Assembly: GCA_041685355.1 (NCBI GenBank)
Contig: JAWLFY010000007.1
Location: 7,505-71,504, forward strand
DNA: 64,000 nt
From: JAWLFY01 sp041685355
GTDB taxonomy: Bacteria; Planctomycetota; Planctomycetia; Pirellulales; Pirellulaceae
Direction: 5' to 3'
Of this stretch, positions 62,282 through 64,000 are shown in pieces; the first letter of the stretch is position 1, and each line of letters starts with the position of its first letter. The translations under genes were made by a program, and so were the position numbers. The notes under the pieces are model-generated. The model did no database searches, was not told where the DNA came from, and saw only the letters and a program-made list of their open reading frames with translations.

Positions 62282-63871
62282 TCAGCCGGTGACGAGATGT
62301 TGATCCGACTGAAACGGCGACTCCATCCGCCGCACGAGGACGTTCGTCAGTTCCAGGTGAGCGGTTTCGAGGTACACCCCGAGGAGCCCTTCGGTGAACG
62401 TCTGGTCGGCCAACGACAGCACGACGCGGCCGTTGATCGAGAATTCGAGGTAGCTGCCGAACGCGAGCAATTGCACGTCGGCCTCGCCGGAGCATTCGAC
62501 GTGCCAGTATCCGCTTTGCAGATTCTCGAACTGCATCATCTGTTCGCCCGACATCGGTGGGCCGGTCTTCCAGCTTCGGAGCTGAGCGACGCCCTTGTGC
62601 ATATCGAGCGAGAGGTAGTACCCGTCGTGGGTGTCGCCGTCGATCCGAAAGATCAGGCCGCACTTGCCCTTGCCGCGGAGTCGGAGTGACGCCGTCATCC
62701 GGAAGTGGTCGAGCGGCTCGTCGAACACGAACGCCTGGAATCCCGCGGCGCTTTCGAGTTCGATGGCCGAACCGTCGACGCCGCAGCGATCTTCTCCCGC
62801 GTCCGGCTTCAGTGTGTGCAGGCAGCGGGTGTCGATCGGTTGGGCGACCCAGCGGTCGAACTCTTCGAACGTCGACGCCCGCAGCAGCCCGTCCGGGGTC
62901 CGCTTCAGCCGTTTCGGGGCGGGCATCAGGTTGTGGGTCAGTCGGTCCCCGCGGTCGACGGAAAAGAAGTTCCAGATCAGCCACCCACGGTCGTCGCGGC
63001 AAACTCGCCCGGCGTAGTTTCCCTGGGCCATCAGCACGTTGTCGTGATAGCTCCGCCAGGGATGATCGAGGTGGTCGGTGTGCCAATATCGGATCTTCGC
63101 GTCTTCGCGAATGCTGCCGATCAGGTAGTACTCGCCGTCGATCCGAATCAGATTCGGGACCTCGACGTCGTCGTACAGGCCGGGGGCGTGCAGCGGCGGC
63201 CGGGAACGAAAATGGTTCGGGGCGACCTCTTCGAGCAAGCACACGCATCCGCGGCGGACGATCGGCCCACGATTCGATCGGGCCGACACGAGCAAGTAGC
63301 CCTGCCCGTCCTGTTGACAGTAGAACGGATCGCGAAAGCTGACGATCCCGCGGCCCTCGTCGACGGTCGACTCGTAGTGTTCCGGGTCCGCCTCGATGGG
63401 AAAACAGCTATCGGGGTCCGACGGCGCGTGAAGGCATCCGACCCGGCCCCGCGCGGCCGCCGTTTCCCGCGCCCGCTTGATCGGTTCGGGGTCGTGGCGA
63501 CCGAGTGCCGACTGCCAGTTCACCCCGGCCTTTTCCCAGTGGAACAGGTCATCGCTGGTCGCCAACCCGATCCGCTGGACCCTTCCTTGGTCGCGTCGTG
63601 ACAGCCCGGTGTAGAACATCCTCCAACGTCCGGGCCGGTGCGGGTCGGGGGAGACGTGCATCGTCCACAGCATCAGATCGTCCCAGCTGCCGGGGTCGCC
63701 GATGAACAGGGCGTTGTTCACACGCCGCCAATTGATCCCGTTGGTGCTCACCGCATGGGCGATGAAGTCGTGGTTGGGAAGCACCAGATGAAACAGGTGA
63801 TACAACCCGTCGTGATACAGTACGTCGACATCACCGATCGTCGCACGGCTCCCGTCAGCCTCGCTGAACAT
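62282..63871 (-). CDS. GH32/GH43-like glycoside hydrolase
   Basis: A 529-residue protein without signal peptide. The first two thirds form a five-bladed beta propeller of the GH32/GH43 type: GDVDVLYHDGLYHLFHL near 13-29 (the nucleophile aspartate position), SFRDPFY near 176-182 (RDP motif) and a DDVEVPNL near 234-241 in the acid/base position. The last third (about 375-529) is a beta sandwich as in GH32 C-terminal modules. Clan GH-J enzymes act on fructosides and GH43 on arabinosides or xylosides; substrate is not determinable here. It starts at ATG 63871 with GAGGA just upstream. Confidence 0.8.
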   Translation of the reverse strand: MFSEADGSRATIGDVDVLYHDGLYHLFHLVLPNHDFIAHAVSTNGINWRRVNNALFIGDPGSWDDLMLWTMHVSPDPHRPGRWRMFYTGLSRRDQGRVQRIGLATSDDLFHWEKAGVNWQSALGRHDPEPIKRARETAAARGRVGCLHAPSDPDSCFPIEADPEHYESTVDEGRGIVSFRDPFYCQQDGQGYLLVSARSNRGPIVRRGCVCLLEEVAPNHFRSRPPLHAPGLYDDVEVPNLIRIDGEYYLIGSIREDAKIRYWHTDHLDHPWRSYHDNVLMAQGNYAGRVCRDDRGWLIWNFFSVDRGDRLTHNLMPAPKRLKRTPDGLLRASTFEEFDRWVAQPIDTRCLHTLKPDAGEDRCGVDGSAIELESAAGFQAFVFDEPLDHFRMTASLRLRGKGKCGLIFRIDGDTHDGYYLSLDMHKGVAQLRSWKTGPPMSGEQMMQFENLQSGYWHVECSGEADVQLLAFGSYLEFSINGRVVLSLADQTFTEGLLGVYLETAHLELTNVLVRRMESPFQSDQHLVTG

Positions 63872-63964
63872 GTCGTCCTCAGGAAATCGCGGCTTAGAAT
63901 GGGAGGTTGTTCCGCGATTTTAGTGGCAACTGCCCAGAACGTAGGTTTTGGAGGCATTGCTGCG

Positions 63965-64000
63965 ATGTCCGAAGTGAGGATGCGAGCGAACGCGGACAAG
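63965..64000 (+). CDS. possible start of a plus-strand gene, truncated by the window end
   Basis: An ATG at 63965 opens a frame of 12 codons (MSEVRMRANADK) to the window edge, with GGAGG about 11 bases upstream. The 129-bp spacer between it and the divergent GH32-like gene could hold promoters for both. Too little sequence is available to call a product. Confidence 0.3.
   Translation, partial: MSEVRMRANADK

Noticed and set aside
63748..63999. Minus-strand open frame at the right edge
   Set aside because: It runs in another frame across the start of the GH32-like gene and has no motif; the spacer is better read as a promoter region with a possible plus-strand start at 63965.

Overview
The window is about 64 kb of GC-rich bacterial DNA from a chromosome of the phylum Planctomycetota, most likely the class Planctomycetia. 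The assignment rests on family content: a planctomycete-type cytochrome c domain fused to WD40 repeats, a Tat-exported DUF1501 protein, a Tat-exported Gfo/Idh/MocA oxidoreductase, a PEP-CTERM protein, a PheT without its N-terminal tRNA-binding domain, and a bL9 with a basic N-terminal extension. Genus or species cannot be named from the sequence alone. No integrase, transposase, phage gene or CRISPR array was seen, so this reads as core chromosome. Three runs of exactly 100 N (17289-17388, 43891-43990, 48964-49063) are scaffold gaps.

Layout. 1-8.9 kb: the end of a sigma-54 activator, a small cytochrome-like protein, a kinase/APH fusion, then a minus-strand run of DHDPS-family aldolase, metallophosphoesterase and metK, then a plus-strand VWA protein and a secreted protein. 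8.9-12.7 kb (minus): beta-CASP nuclease, thioredoxin lipoprotein, Gfo/Idh/MocA oxidoreductase. 13-18 kb: deoC, a hypothetical protein and a very large Tex-type protein. 18.6-23.4 kb: a small hypothetical protein, an orphan ParA, apgM and a four-ACT aspartate kinase. 23.4-34.9 kb: a PEP-CTERM protein, then rpmI, rplT, pheS, pheT, pckA, a complementary pair of M16 peptidases and a 671-residue unknown. 34.9-45.8 kb: an Nramp-like transporter behind a cytochrome/WD40/coiled-coil protein, a DUF3365 heme protein, two lipoproteins with cysteine-less thioredoxin-like domains, a Nudix hydrolase and a LarA-like protein. 45.9-52.3 kb: rplY-pth-rpsF-ssb-rplI, tRNA-Leu, ppdK and a TPR protein. 52.4-64 kb: tRNA-Ser, DUF1499, rarA, a DUF1501-WD40 pair, a GAF/SpoIIE-like protein, a site-2 protease, an exported lectin-fold protein, a small hypothetical protein and a GH32-like enzyme.

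Functional picture. Translation (rpmI, rplT, pheST, rplY, pth, rpsF, rplI, two tRNAs) and central carbon flow around PEP and pyruvate (pckA, ppdK, apgM) dominate. Surface and periplasmic proteins typical of planctomycetes fill the rest.

The most unusual signal is not a gene. The window is full of short tandem arrays (units of 7 to 23 bp), both intergenic and inside low-complexity coding segments. Several abut promoters, ribosome binding sites or stop codons, and all three assembly gaps interrupt such arrays or sit in repeat-rich sequence. In addition there are palindromic elements: an 83-bp composite element with a half-copy 49 kb away, an inverted repeat that supplies the last codons of the DUF1499 gene, and a 153-bp segment bounded by perfect 17-bp inverted repeats.
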